This document shows positions 1 through 6,093 of a stretch of DNA of 7,645 bases, piece by piece. The stretch is from Candidatus Microgenomates bacterium (GTDB taxonomy: Bacteria; Patescibacteriota; Microgenomatia; UBA1400; PJMF01). Made by a program: the position numbers and the translations under genes. Location: positions 1 to 7,645 of the forward strand of contig WFTH01000001.1 of NCBI GenBank assembly GCA_015485595.1, read 5' to 3'. Every line of letters starts with the position of its first letter. The first letter of the stretch is position 1. Below the pieces are notes generated by a model. The model was not told the origin of the DNA. It did not search any database and saw nothing but the letters and a program-made list of their open reading frames with translations.

Positions 1-2
1 CT

Positions 3-827
3 AGCCTGATCGGAAACCAAGCCGACACCAAGACTTCAAGCTTTCAAACCCCTAAGAAAACTAGTCGCATGATGTCAGATGCTCCTTTTGTTCAAACTAA
101 ATCCACCAAAACAACTTCGACTAAGCCCAAAGATAAGCCAACTACAGACCCTAAACCTAATCAAAAAAACACCCCAGCAAAAAATGAGCAAGCTAAAACC
201 AAAGTAAGCCCAGAAAGTCTGACCGAAAAGCTACCTCAAACGATCCAGGAGGAGTTAATAGTCGACTGGGTAGCTGCCGCCAGACCCTATAAACGTCGTT
301 CGCGTCAGTTTTTTAGTACCATGTGGGCCATTGCTTTGCTTTTAATTATCATCTTAATCTTTGCTAACCAGGTTATTTTTGCTATGGTGATCGCCTCTTT
401 AGCCTTTATGGCACACCTAATGTTTAGAGTTCCTCCAGGCAACATCTACTACGCCTTAACTACTTTTGGGGTGCGCGTGGGCGAGGGGCTTTACTTCTGG
501 GAAGAGCTAAATCACTACTGGTTTGACACTAAGTACGGCCAACGGGTCTTGATGATCGACTCGATTCGGTTTCCCCACCGACTTACTCTGGTTATCTTTC
601 CTGAGGATGAGGAGATCTTAAGGCGTTTATTATCTACGGTCTTACCGGAGTTTAAACCTAAACCGACTCTTTATGAAAAGTGGGCCAACTGGTTAGCCAA
701 AACCTTTCCCTTAGAAGAAGAAAAATCAACTCAAACCAAAGTTGAAAACCATAAACCCTCACCATCCAAGGTAAATAAAACTACCAAGCAACACTCACTC
801 AAAAACCTTAAATCAAGTCAGAAATAA
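3..827 (+). CDS. Two-TM membrane protein with PH-like cytosolic domain, 5' end probably outside window
   Basis: I do not recognise a named family. The first ATG is at 69, but the frame is open to the left edge with no stop, no ribosome binding site precedes 69, and the upstream codons give the same Thr/Ser/Lys/Gln-rich composition, so the true start is probably upstream. Numbering from the ATG at 69: residues 1-60 are low-complexity and polar (Lys, Thr, Pro, Gln), probably disordered. Two adjacent hydrophobic helices follow at about 84-99 and 101-119, preceded by a basic stretch (RPYKRRSR). Residues 121-215 form a compact domain with alternating strands (IYYALTTFGVRVGEGLYFWEEL, then LMIDSIRFPHRLTLVIF) and a closing helix. 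This resembles the bacterial PH-like domains that follow a TM hairpin in small membrane proteins, but that fold is inferred. The tail from 216 is again Lys/Ser/Thr-rich. It converges on the downstream ligase gene with 55 bp between stops. Role unknown. Confidence 0.75.
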   Translation, partial: SLIGNQADTKTSSFQTPKKTSRMMSDAPFVQTKSTKTTSTKPKDKPTTDPKPNQKNTPAKNEQAKTKVSPESLTEKLPQTIQEELIVDWVAAARPYKRRSRQFFSTMWAIALLLIIILIFANQVIFAMVIASLAFMAHLMFRVPPGNIYYALTTFGVRVGEGLYFWEELNHYWFDTKYGQRVLMIDSIRFPHRLTLVIFPEDEEILRRLLSTVLPEFKPKPTLYEKWANWLAKTFPLEEEKSTQTKVENHKPSPSKVNKTTKQHSLKNLKSSQK

Positions 828-846
828 CAGACTCACTTCCATCTTC

Positions 847-888
847 TTATCCAGTTAACATCCAACATCTAGTATCCAGCATCTAACG
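847..888. repeat. Degenerate heptamer tandem repeat, spacer copy 1
   Basis: Six consecutive 7-nt units read on the + strand: TTATCCA, GTTAACA, TCCAACA, TCTAGTA, TCCAGCA, TCTAACG. It fills most of the gap between two convergent genes. The stop codon (TAG) of the leftward gene lies inside the last unit, so the array may have set that gene's 3' end. No terminator hairpin is visible between the two stops. Confidence 0.6.
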
Positions 889-1671
889 CCCCAGTCCCTT
901 CTGCCACTCCACCGACTTTAATACCGGCGCATAAAGATCTTCTTCTAGACTAACATAGATCTTTTTGATCTCATCTTTAGTCGGTGGTCTATCTTGAAAA
1001 TCAACTCGAGTGATTGCCTTAACACCTCGCACTAACGCCACTGGCCTAGCTTCGTCCACCTCTCCCATGGCAAAAACCGCTGCTTGAGCAATGCTTAAAG
1101 GCAAGTTAATCTTAGTCACCTGCATCTCTCTGCCAAATAGATCTTTCTCGCCCACATGATCTACGATGGCTTGAAAACCACAGTGTGCCAGGCTACTGCC
1201 AAACACTCCCCACCTAAGTGGCATACTCACACTATCGGAAATTACCACCCCCACTTCGCTCAAGTTGAATCTTTTCTTTAGATAGCGCCAGATCTTTTCT
1301 GCAGATGCATAAGGGTCTTTTGGCAGGAGTAAGTAGTGGTTTTTACCAATATTTGACTCATCTATACCAGCATTAACTGCCAAAGTCCCATCTTTAATCG
1401 TTAGCATAAAGTTATACTGCGACTTTTCCGCTGGTAAAAAATAATCTGCTTCTTTTTTAACTAGTGCGTGTTTTTCTGCCTTCGTACCCGTCTTTTTCTT
1501 TACTACTCTTTCTTCTGCCAAAGCGACAATCTTACTGGTTACCACCACAATATCTTTTTCTTTAACATTAGTCAGGTGCTTGTCAAAAAAGGCAAACAGA
1601 TCATCGCTCAGGTGAAACTTATCGGTGATGATAGGAGTGATGGTTAACTTAGGTGATGTTGATGACAACAT
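883..1671 (-). CDS. CofE/FolC2-like gamma-glutamyl ligase
   Basis: A 262-aa protein of the F420-0:gamma-glutamyl ligase fold, close to the usual length of about 250 aa. Family landmarks in order: DIVVVTSKIVALAEERVV (40-57), NAGIDESN (100-107), VVISDSVSMPLRWGVFGSSL (142-161), GEKDLFGREMQVT (174-186) and AVFAMGEVDEARPVALVRG (198-216). The Asp residues in GIDESN (104) and ISDS (146) sit where CofE binds metal. CofE adds glutamate to coenzyme F420-0 using GTP. Homologues in bacteria without F420 have been proposed or shown to act as folate polyglutamylation enzymes (FolC2 type). No F420 or folate gene is nearby, so the substrate is open, and folate or another glutamylated cofactor seems likelier than F420. 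The enzyme should be cytosolic. The ATG at 1671 fits because a TATAAT lies 8 nt upstream and no Shine-Dalgarno is present, suggesting a leaderless mRNA. The ISDSVSMP segment departs from the commoner ISDTxGRP form. Confidence 0.85.
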   Translation of the reverse strand: MLSSTSPKLTITPIITDKFHLSDDLFAFFDKHLTNVKEKDIVVVTSKIVALAEERVVKKKTGTKAEKHALVKKEADYFLPAEKSQYNFMLTIKDGTLAVNAGIDESNIGKNHYLLLPKDPYASAEKIWRYLKKRFNLSEVGVVISDSVSMPLRWGVFGSSLAHCGFQAIVDHVGEKDLFGREMQVTKINLPLSIAQAAVFAMGEVDEARPVALVRGVKAITRVDFQDRPPTKDEIKKIYVSLEEDLYAPVLKSVEWQKGLGR

Positions 1672-1679
1672 ATCGGAGC

Positions 1680-1685
1680 ATTATA
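1680..1685 (-). promoter_or_regulatory. -10 box of ligase gene, leaderless geometry
   Basis: A consensus TATAAT on the minus strand ends 8 nt before the ATG at 1671. Transcription would start at about the ATG itself. No clear -35 hexamer lies 16-18 nt upstream, where heptamer-repeat sequence occupies the spot. Confidence 0.6.
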
Positions 1686-1713
1686 CCCCATCCATCCAGT
1701 ATCTAGTTTCTAA
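1686..1713. repeat. Degenerate heptamer tandem repeat, spacer copy 2
   Basis: Units on the + strand: CCCCATC, CATCCAG, TATCTAG, TTTCTAA. The words closely resemble copy 1 (847-888). It abuts the -10 box of the leftward ligase gene and ends just before the -35 of the rightward tRNA promoter. Confidence 0.5.
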
Positions 1714-1718
1714 CAGCC

Positions 1719-1747
1719 TTCAAAGGTTGTGCTCCCTGTGTTAAAAT
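1719..1747 (+). promoter_or_regulatory. Promoter of tRNA-Arg gene
   Basis: TTCAAA (1719-1724), a 17-nt spacer, then TAAAAT (1742-1747) preceded by TGT, making an extended -10. The predicted start is near 1754, about 28 nt before the mature tRNA 5' end. It is divergent from the ligase promoter about 35 bp away. Confidence 0.6.
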
Positions 1748-1781
1748 ACAACTCTAATCAAGAAGCGAGAACTTAAAGCCT

Positions 1782-1853
1782 GCGCCCATAGTTTAACGGA
1801 TAGAACAGTGGTTTGCGGAACCACCGATCCAGGTTCGATTCCTGGTGGGCGCA
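1782..1853 (+). tRNA. tRNA-Arg (anticodon GCG)
   Basis: A full 72-nt cloverleaf. The acceptor stem GCGCCCA pairs with TGGGCGC (7 of 7). The D stem GTTT/GAAC includes one T-G pair. The anticodon stem GTGGT/ACCAC encloses loop TTGCGGA, giving anticodon GCG at 1815-1817. The variable loop is 4 nt. The T stem CCAGG/CCTGG encloses TTCGATT. The discriminator is A73, and A20 follows the G18G19 pair, as expected for arginine identity. CCA is not encoded (CAG follows A73), so it must be added by a nucleotidyltransferase. It reads CGC and CGU. G34 is unusual, since most bacteria read this box with ACG edited to inosine. It converges on polX. Confidence 0.95.
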
Positions 1854-1854
1854 C

Positions 1855-1892
1855 AGAGTTAGTTGGGAGTCAGGAGTTGGTAATTGGGAATC
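1855..1892. repeat. Degenerate heptamer tandem repeat, spacer copy 3
   Basis: Units on the + strand: AGAGTTA, GTTGGGA, GTCAGGA, GTTGGTA, ATTGGGA, then ATC. It begins one base after the tRNA 3' end. The words match the TTGGTAA/TTGGGAR type of short tandem repeat. Confidence 0.65.
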
Positions 1893-1910
1893 AAAAACGC
1901 TGATGACGTT
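1893..1910 (-). terminator. Weak intrinsic terminator candidate after polX
   Basis: On the minus strand, 5 nt after the polX stop: AACGT, loop CATCA, GCGTT, then TTT. The stem is 5 bp including one G-U pair, followed by a short U run, so it is marginal. Confidence 0.35.
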
Positions 1911-1915
1911 CTAAT

Positions 1916-3616
1916 CTAGATACAAGGTTTGAATTGAAACAAGTCTTGTCTTTCCAGCCCCGCTTTTCTCCCTACCCAAACACCATACTTAATCAAATCA
2001 AGATCCTCTATCGAGTGAGCGTCGGTGTTGATTACTAGCTTAACCCCATAACTTTTGGCTAGCTTGGCCATCTGCCAAGAAAGATCAAGTCGTGCCGGAT
2101 AAGAGTTTATCTCCATAGCCACTCCTTTTTCAGCTGCTAAGGCAAAAACCTTTTTAGCATTAAACTTAATACCCTCTCGCTGACCAAGTAAACGCCCCGT
2201 GGGATGACCGATGATGGTTACTAGCGGATGACTTACAGCCTCAAACATGCGCTCAGTGGCGGTTTTTTCATCTTGGTAAAACGAAGAGTGAATCGAGGCG
2301 ATCACGTAGTCAAGCTTCTTAAGTAACCTTTGAGGAAAGTCTAGCTTGCCGCTTGGCTTGATGTTTACCTCACCCCCAGCCAAGATCTTTATCTTATTCT
2401 GATACTTAACCTTTGCTTGACTTATAGCCTTTAGGTAATCACCAAACTCATCCGCCTCAACCGCATTAGCCACCGCTAGCTTACCCAAGTGATCGCTAAT
2501 GCCGATGTACTTATAGCCACGCTTAATCGCCGCTTGCACCATCTCGTCCACTGTGGCTACTCCATCAGAAAAAGTGGTGTGGGTGTGCAGGTCACCTATA
2601 ACATCACTAACGTCAATAAGCTTGGGCAGCCTACCTTTAAGCGCCAACTCAATCTCGCCGTCATCCTCCCTTAACTCTGGCTCGATATAATGCCCAACCA
2701 AGAGCTTATAGATCTCTTTCTCATCTGCTCCAGCCACTTTCTTGCCCGTGGACTTTAAAAACAGACCGTACTCATTTAACTTGTAACCTTTTTTAACCGC
2801 GATCTTCCTTAAGTGTACCCCATGATTTTTGCTACCGGTAAAGTACTGCAAAGCCGCGCCATAAGACTCAGACTTTACCGCTCTTAGATCCACCTGAATC
2901 TTATCCTTAAGCCAGACACTCGCCTTGGTCTCTCCTTGACCAAGCACCTTAATCACCTTAGGATAGTTTACAAAGGTGTTTATGGTTCTTTTAGCCAAAG
3001 CCGAGACCGCCAATAAGTCCACATCACCAATAGTATCCAGTCGTCGCCGTAAAGAACCGGCGTAAGTGAGCTTCGCAATACTGGGGTCTGCTTTTTTTAA
3101 GTAGTTTATGTACTCATGAGCCACCGCCAAAGCCTGATCAAGCCGCACCCGCTGATTCTCATCCAAGATAGTAAAACGTAAAGCATCTAGGATTTTTTCT
3201 TGAGACTTCTGACCAAAACCAGGCAACTTGGCAACCTCGCCCGCCTCGGCCACTCGGCGTAAGTCGTCTACATTTTTCACACCTAGCTCAAAGTAAAGCC
3301 GTTTGACCGTCTTAGGACCTATACCAGAGATGCGAGTGAGGCTTTCTAGGTCCACCGGGATCTGTTTTTTTAGATCTTTAAGGTACTTGATCTTGCCGGT
3401 GGTGACATACTCATGGATTTTTTCGGCGATCGCCTCACCCACACCTGGTAAAGCCTTAAGTTCAGCCAGGTTGAGTTTGGCCACATCGGTCGGGTAGTTA
3501 TCCACCACTAAGGCCGCCTTACGATAAGCGCGAATCCGAAATGGGTTGGTGGTGGGGTCCATCTCTAGATAGTCGGCTATGGTGGAGAGCGCTTGAGCAA
3601 CCTGGTGATTGGTCAT
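1916..3616 (-). CDS. polX: DNA polymerase X with C-terminal PHP exonuclease domain
   Basis: Full-length bacterial/archaeal PolX (566 aa; the Bacillus subtilis enzyme is about 570). It is a gap-filling repair polymerase with 3'-5' exonuclease and AP-endonuclease activities in the PHP domain, acting in base-excision repair. Residues 1-80 are the helical 8-kDa-like domain. Helix-hairpin-helix elements lie at LKALPGVGEAIAEKI (53-67), LTRISGIGPKTVKRLY (93-108) and VAKLPGFGQKSQEKIL (128-143). The palm has GSLRRRLDTIGDVDLL (187-202) with catalytic Asp198 and Asp200, and the third Asp at 243 (IQVDLRAV). YFTGSKNHGVHLR (258-270) is the nucleotide-binding segment. The PHP domain (about 338-566) keeps its metal ligands: His344, His346, Asp351, Asp375-His376, Glu416, His443, His471, Asp532 and His534, so both activities should be intact. 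The ATG at 3616 is supported by a TATACT 8 nt upstream and the absence of a Shine-Dalgarno. It is divergent from korA and ends facing the tRNA gene. Confidence 0.97.
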   Translation of the reverse strand: MTNHQVAQALSTIADYLEMDPTTNPFRIRAYRKAALVVDNYPTDVAKLNLAELKALPGVGEAIAEKIHEYVTTGKIKYLKDLKKQIPVDLESLTRISGIGPKTVKRLYFELGVKNVDDLRRVAEAGEVAKLPGFGQKSQEKILDALRFTILDENQRVRLDQALAVAHEYINYLKKADPSIAKLTYAGSLRRRLDTIGDVDLLAVSALAKRTINTFVNYPKVIKVLGQGETKASVWLKDKIQVDLRAVKSESYGAALQYFTGSKNHGVHLRKIAVKKGYKLNEYGLFLKSTGKKVAGADEKEIYKLLVGHYIEPELREDDGEIELALKGRLPKLIDVSDVIGDLHTHTTFSDGVATVDEMVQAAIKRGYKYIGISDHLGKLAVANAVEADEFGDYLKAISQAKVKYQNKIKILAGGEVNIKPSGKLDFPQRLLKKLDYVIASIHSSFYQDEKTATERMFEAVSHPLVTIIGHPTGRLLGQREGIKFNAKKVFALAAEKGVAMEINSYPARLDLSWQMAKLAKSYGVKLVINTDAHSIEDLDLIKYGVWVGRKAGLERQDLFQFKPCI

Positions 3617-3624
3617 TTAAGTTT

Positions 3625-3630
3625 AGTATA
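3625..3630 (-). promoter_or_regulatory. -10 box of polX, leaderless geometry
   Basis: TATACT on the minus strand ends 8 nt before the polX ATG, repeating the spacing seen at the ligase gene. The -35 region is weak (no better than 2-3 matches to TTGACA at 16-18 nt spacing). Confidence 0.5.
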
Positions 3631-3717
3631 CAACAGTCATTAATGAAAAATTGATAATTAAAAAGGCAAGGCACAATCAAACAAACAAAATGAACTAGAT
3701 TCTAAAATAACTTCAGA

Positions 3718-3746
3718 ATGACAACTGCGCTTAACTTCATTATAAT
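3718..3746 (+). promoter_or_regulatory. korA promoter: ATGACA-17-TATAAT, leaderless
   Basis: ATGACA (3718-3723, 5 of 6 to TTGACA), a 17-nt spacer, then consensus TATAAT (3741-3746) located 7 nt before the ATG at 3754. The predicted start point falls at about 3752-3754, so the transcript has no leader. An upstream in-frame ATG at 3718 is the first three bases of the -35 and would be upstream of the transcript. Confidence 0.75.
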
Positions 3747-3753
3747 AAAGCCA

Positions 3754-5538
3754 ATGTCAACCAAGTGTTCCCAGTTTTCTATCAAGGTAGCCGGACCAGC
3801 CGGCTCAGGTGTGAAAAGCACTGGCCACCTCCTGCAACGCTCTCTCAAACGCCTCTGCTTTTCCACGCTTGGTTACCTAGGCTACCCTTCACTTATTCGC
3901 GGTGGTCAAAACACCTATCAAGTCGACCTCTCTCGAAACAAAGTACTTGCACCCAAGTCTACCACCAACATCCTGTTAGCCCTAAACTTTGACGCTCTAG
4001 AGAAGTACGCTCAAACATTAGCGTCAAACTCACTGGTAATTATTGATGAAACTCAGGTCAAAGATGCCCATGCAGAGACTTTAAGCCAACTGGAAAAAAA
4101 ATATAGTTTCGACATTATCGAGTTATCGGTCAGCCAAACCCTAAACGAAAACCAACTACCCCCCATCGTTCAAAACAGCTTCTTGGTTGGGGCAGTGTTT
4201 GAGCTTCTTAACTACCCTACTCAACCTGTTATACATCTTTTAAAAGAGATGTTTGAAAGAAAGGGTCAGGTAGTAGTCAAGGCTAACGTCCAAGCGGTTA
4301 AACTTGGAACTAAAGCGGCTCAAAGGTTTAAAAAAAACCTAAACCCCAAACTTAAAGCTGGAGTTGATCTTTCCCCCGTTTGTCCTACTGGCAAAGCCAA
4401 GGTAGAAACCGTGGTGGTTACCGGCAACGACACTATTGCCATGGGTTTTATAAAAGCCGGTGGTCAGTTTTACAGTGCCTACCCAATGACACCATCAAGC
4501 AACATCTTGCATTTTTTAGAAAAACATGGGAAGAAGCATGGCTTGGTCGTGCGTCAGGCCTCAAACGAGATCGAGGCGGTTGGGGCTGCTATTGGCGCCA
4601 GCTACGCTGGCGCCCGTTCAATGGTAGCTACCTCTGGAGGTGGACTGGATCTTATGAGTGAGTTTATCTCCATGGCCGCTACCACCGAAACTCCGATCGT
4701 GGTCGTAAACGCCCAACGGACCGGCTCTGGCACCGGCCTACCTACCTGGACCGAGCAAGCTGATCTTAATATGGCTAAACATACCGGCCACGGTGAGTTT
4801 CCTAGGGTAGTAATCGCCCCTGGCACCCCACTAGAAGCTTATAAACTCACTCAAGAGGCTCTTAACCTAGCCGATAAATACCAGATTCCAGTCATCCTCC
4901 TATCTGACAAGTACTTAAGCGAAAGTGTCTTTACCCTAACCGCTCGTAAAATAAACCACGTTAACCTCCCAATAGACCGAGGTCAACTCATCACTACAGA
5001 TACCCCAGAGGGGTATCTAAGATACAAGCTGACTAACAATGGTGTTAGCCCAAGAACCATTCCCGGAGTCAAAGGTGGTCTGCATGTGGCCAACAGTGAC
5101 GATCATGATGAGTATGGCAACTCGATTGAGTCTGATAAGATGAGAGTAAAGATGCAGACAAAGAGGTTAAAAAAGCTTGAAACTTTAAAGAAAAAACTAC
5201 CACTGCCGCAAGTTTTAGGTAGCAAGCAAGCTAAGGTAGCCTTGGTGGGTTGGGGTAGCACCAAAGGTGTGTTAGAAGCAGTAGCAGAGAGGTTGTCTAC
5301 GCCCACGGCCGTGGTTCACTTTACTTACCTCTATCCACTTGATCATGAACGGCTGACTCAAGTGTTTGAGCCGTTTGAAAAAGTAGTCTTGGTGGAGAAT
5401 AACAGTACCGGCCAACTCAAAGAAGATCTTATACTAGCTGGAGCTAACCTAACCCAGATGATCTTAAAGTTTGATGGCGAACCGTTCTTTGTGGACGAGT
5501 TGCTGGCAGAAGTGGAAGATGTTATTAATAATGCATGA
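3754..5538 (+). CDS. korA: 2-oxoacid:ferredoxin oxidoreductase, fused gamma-alpha subunit
   Basis: With KorB it catalyses CoA-dependent oxidative decarboxylation of a 2-oxoacid, passing electrons to ferredoxin, and the reaction can run in reverse. It is cytosolic. Residues (594 in all) 8-190 are the gamma domain, starting with FSIKVAGPAGSGVKSTG and continuing YLGYPSLIRGGQNTYQV (41-57). The alpha pyrimidine-binding domain starts near 220 (TGNDTIAMGFIKAGG) and holds YPMTPSS (243-249, the substrate/CoA Thr), ASNEIEAVGAAIGASYAGAR (269-288), ATSGGGLDLMSE (292-303) and TGLPTWTEQADL (327-338). GHGEFPRVVIAPG (345-357) and LADKYQIPVILLSDKYLSES (372-391) follow. The C-terminal domain II is at about 490-594 (VALVGWGSTKG). 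Family length is about 570-600 aa. The frame extends to an ATG at 3718, but that lies in the -35, so 3754 is preferred. The stop is TGA. Exact substrate (2-oxoglutarate, pyruvate or other) cannot be read from sequence. A 204-bp spacer separates it from the next gene, and korB is two genes further on. Confidence 0.93.
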   Translation: MSTKCSQFSIKVAGPAGSGVKSTGHLLQRSLKRLCFSTLGYLGYPSLIRGGQNTYQVDLSRNKVLAPKSTTNILLALNFDALEKYAQTLASNSLVIIDETQVKDAHAETLSQLEKKYSFDIIELSVSQTLNENQLPPIVQNSFLVGAVFELLNYPTQPVIHLLKEMFERKGQVVVKANVQAVKLGTKAAQRFKKNLNPKLKAGVDLSPVCPTGKAKVETVVVTGNDTIAMGFIKAGGQFYSAYPMTPSSNILHFLEKHGKKHGLVVRQASNEIEAVGAAIGASYAGARSMVATSGGGLDLMSEFISMAATTETPIVVVNAQRTGSGTGLPTWTEQADLNMAKHTGHGEFPRVVIAPGTPLEAYKLTQEALNLADKYQIPVILLSDKYLSESVFTLTARKINHVNLPIDRGQLITTDTPEGYLRYKLTNNGVSPRTIPGVKGGLHVANSDDHDEYGNSIESDKMRVKMQTKRLKKLETLKKKLPLPQVLGSKQAKVALVGWGSTKGVLEAVAERLSTPTAVVHFTYLYPLDHERLTQVFEPFEKVVLVENNSTGQLKEDLILAGANLTQMILKFDGEPFFVDELLAEVEDVINNA

Positions 5539-5542
5539 TACA

Positions 5543-5570
5543 TTAATGATTAGTAATTAGTAATTGAGTG
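5543..5570. repeat. Degenerate heptamer tandem repeat, spacer copy 4
   Basis: Units on the + strand: TTAATGA, TTAGTAA, TTAGTAA, TTGAGTG, the middle two identical. It starts 4 nt after the korA stop and opens the 204-bp spacer. Confidence 0.65.
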
Positions 5571-5572
5571 TT

Positions 5573-5599
5573 GTCGTCCTGAACTTGTTTCAGGATCTC
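5573..5599. repeat. Palindromic intergenic repeat (TCCTGAA/TTCAGGA)
   Basis: TCCTGAA (5577-5583), loop CTTGT, TTCAGGA (5589-5595): a perfect 7-bp hairpin with flanks GTCG and TCTC. From memory, nearly the same sequence recurs between genes in many unrelated bacterial genomes as a short dispersed palindrome. It has no U-tract after the stem, so it is not a standard intrinsic terminator, though it could protect the korA 3' end. Confidence 0.6.
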
Positions 5600-5607
5600 A
5601 ATAACAT

Positions 5608-5697
5608 GAGTAGAAAGTAAGATGTAAGTTAGTATGAAATCAGAAGTTTAAAGATTGAAGATTTTTCTTTTTACTTCCTACATTCTACTTTTTACTC
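5608..5697. repeat. Imperfect long inverted repeat made of heptamer arrays
   Basis: The left arm (5608-5631) is made of TAGAAAG, TAAGATG, TAAGTTA units after GAG. The right arm (5671-5697), read on the minus strand, is GAG followed by TAAAAAG, TAGAATG, TAGGAAG. The arms match at most positions over roughly 20-25 nt, enclosing an AT-rich centre (5632-5670). On the minus strand the array continues to about 5715. It could fold as a long bulged hairpin in RNA or be a miniature repeat element. Together with the two elements to its left it fills nearly the whole korA-to-next-gene spacer, where I see no convincing promoter. Confidence 0.5.
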
Positions 5698-5742
5698 AAC
5701 TCACTACCTACTACATAGTAAACAGTTTTAAGTTTAAAAACC

Positions 5743-6093
5743 ATGCAGATTACCTATCATAAAAACTTAACAGTTGATAAATGGAGCAGTCTTAGCCTGA
5801 CAGAGCAACTAGCCAACATCGGCGCAGAGATCAAGCGAGCTTTGTTTTGGCAAGAAAGAAAAAAGCCAAATTTGGCTAAAAGCGCACTTTATCGTGCACT
5901 GGAGCTTTTTGACCTAACGCTTGCAAGTTTAAAAAGCTACCCTGCTTTAAAAGAAGTCGCTCGCACCAGAGAAGTTGTAGTAGATTATTTTGTGGGAGAT
6001 AATCAGTACCAGTCAACACCAAACAACCTTAATCGGTACTTTTATCACTTTAATTTACTGGTTAACTACAGGAAGTATGAAACTAATAAATAA
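5743..6093 (+). CDS. Small unknown protein paired with DUF5674
   Basis: A 116-aa protein of unknown function. It has no signal peptide or membrane segment and looks largely helical. Recognisable blocks are WSSLSLTEQLANIGAEIKRA (14-33), ALYRALELFDLTLAS (48-62), LKEVARTREVVVDYFVGDNQ (69-88) and NRYFYHFNLLVNYR (97-110). From memory, proteins with this block order (LSLxEQLxNIGxEI ... RALELxDLT ... REVxxDxFxGxN) occur next to DUF5674 genes in several poorly characterised phyla. That pairing is recollection, not a search. A four-helix bundle is a plausible inference. The ATG at 5743 has neither a Shine-Dalgarno nor a clear -10. It may be read from the korA transcript, or from a weak promoter in the AT-rich stretch before it. 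It overlaps the next gene by 17 bp. Sampled base composition is lower in GC than korA and korB. Confidence 0.75.
   Translation: MQITYHKNLTVDKWSSLSLTEQLANIGAEIKRALFWQERKKPNLAKSALYRALELFDLTLASLKSYPALKEVARTREVVVDYFVGDNQYQSTPNNLNRYFYHFNLLVNYRKYETNK

Noticed and set aside
1854..1915. Integration site at the 3' end of the tRNA gene
   Set aside because: No repeat of the tRNA 3' end, integrase or phage gene is present. The sequence after the tRNA is a heptamer array.
2489..2674. Open frame on the + strand inside polX
   Set aside because: It lies antisense to the conserved PHP domain, has no promoter or ribosome binding site and gives no recognisable protein.
3697..3722. Second copy of the palindromic repeat before korA (TTCAGAATGAC)
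   Set aside because: Only one half resembles the element at 5573-5599, with a mismatch, and it overlaps the korA -35, so chance similarity is enough.
4380..4661. Open frame on the + strand inside korA
   Set aside because: It is a shifted frame through the alpha-domain motifs, which are intact in the korA frame. Its Trp/Arg-rich product looks like a shadow.
847..5715. CRISPR-like array from the spacer repeats
   Set aside because: The unit is 7 nt, degenerate and tandem without spacers, and no cas gene is present.
5990..6076. An N-terminal extension of the DUF5674 protein from ATG 5990
   Set aside because: The extra 29 residues are an off-frame reading of the upstream gene's conserved C-terminus, and DUF5674 proteins begin at the 6077 methionine.
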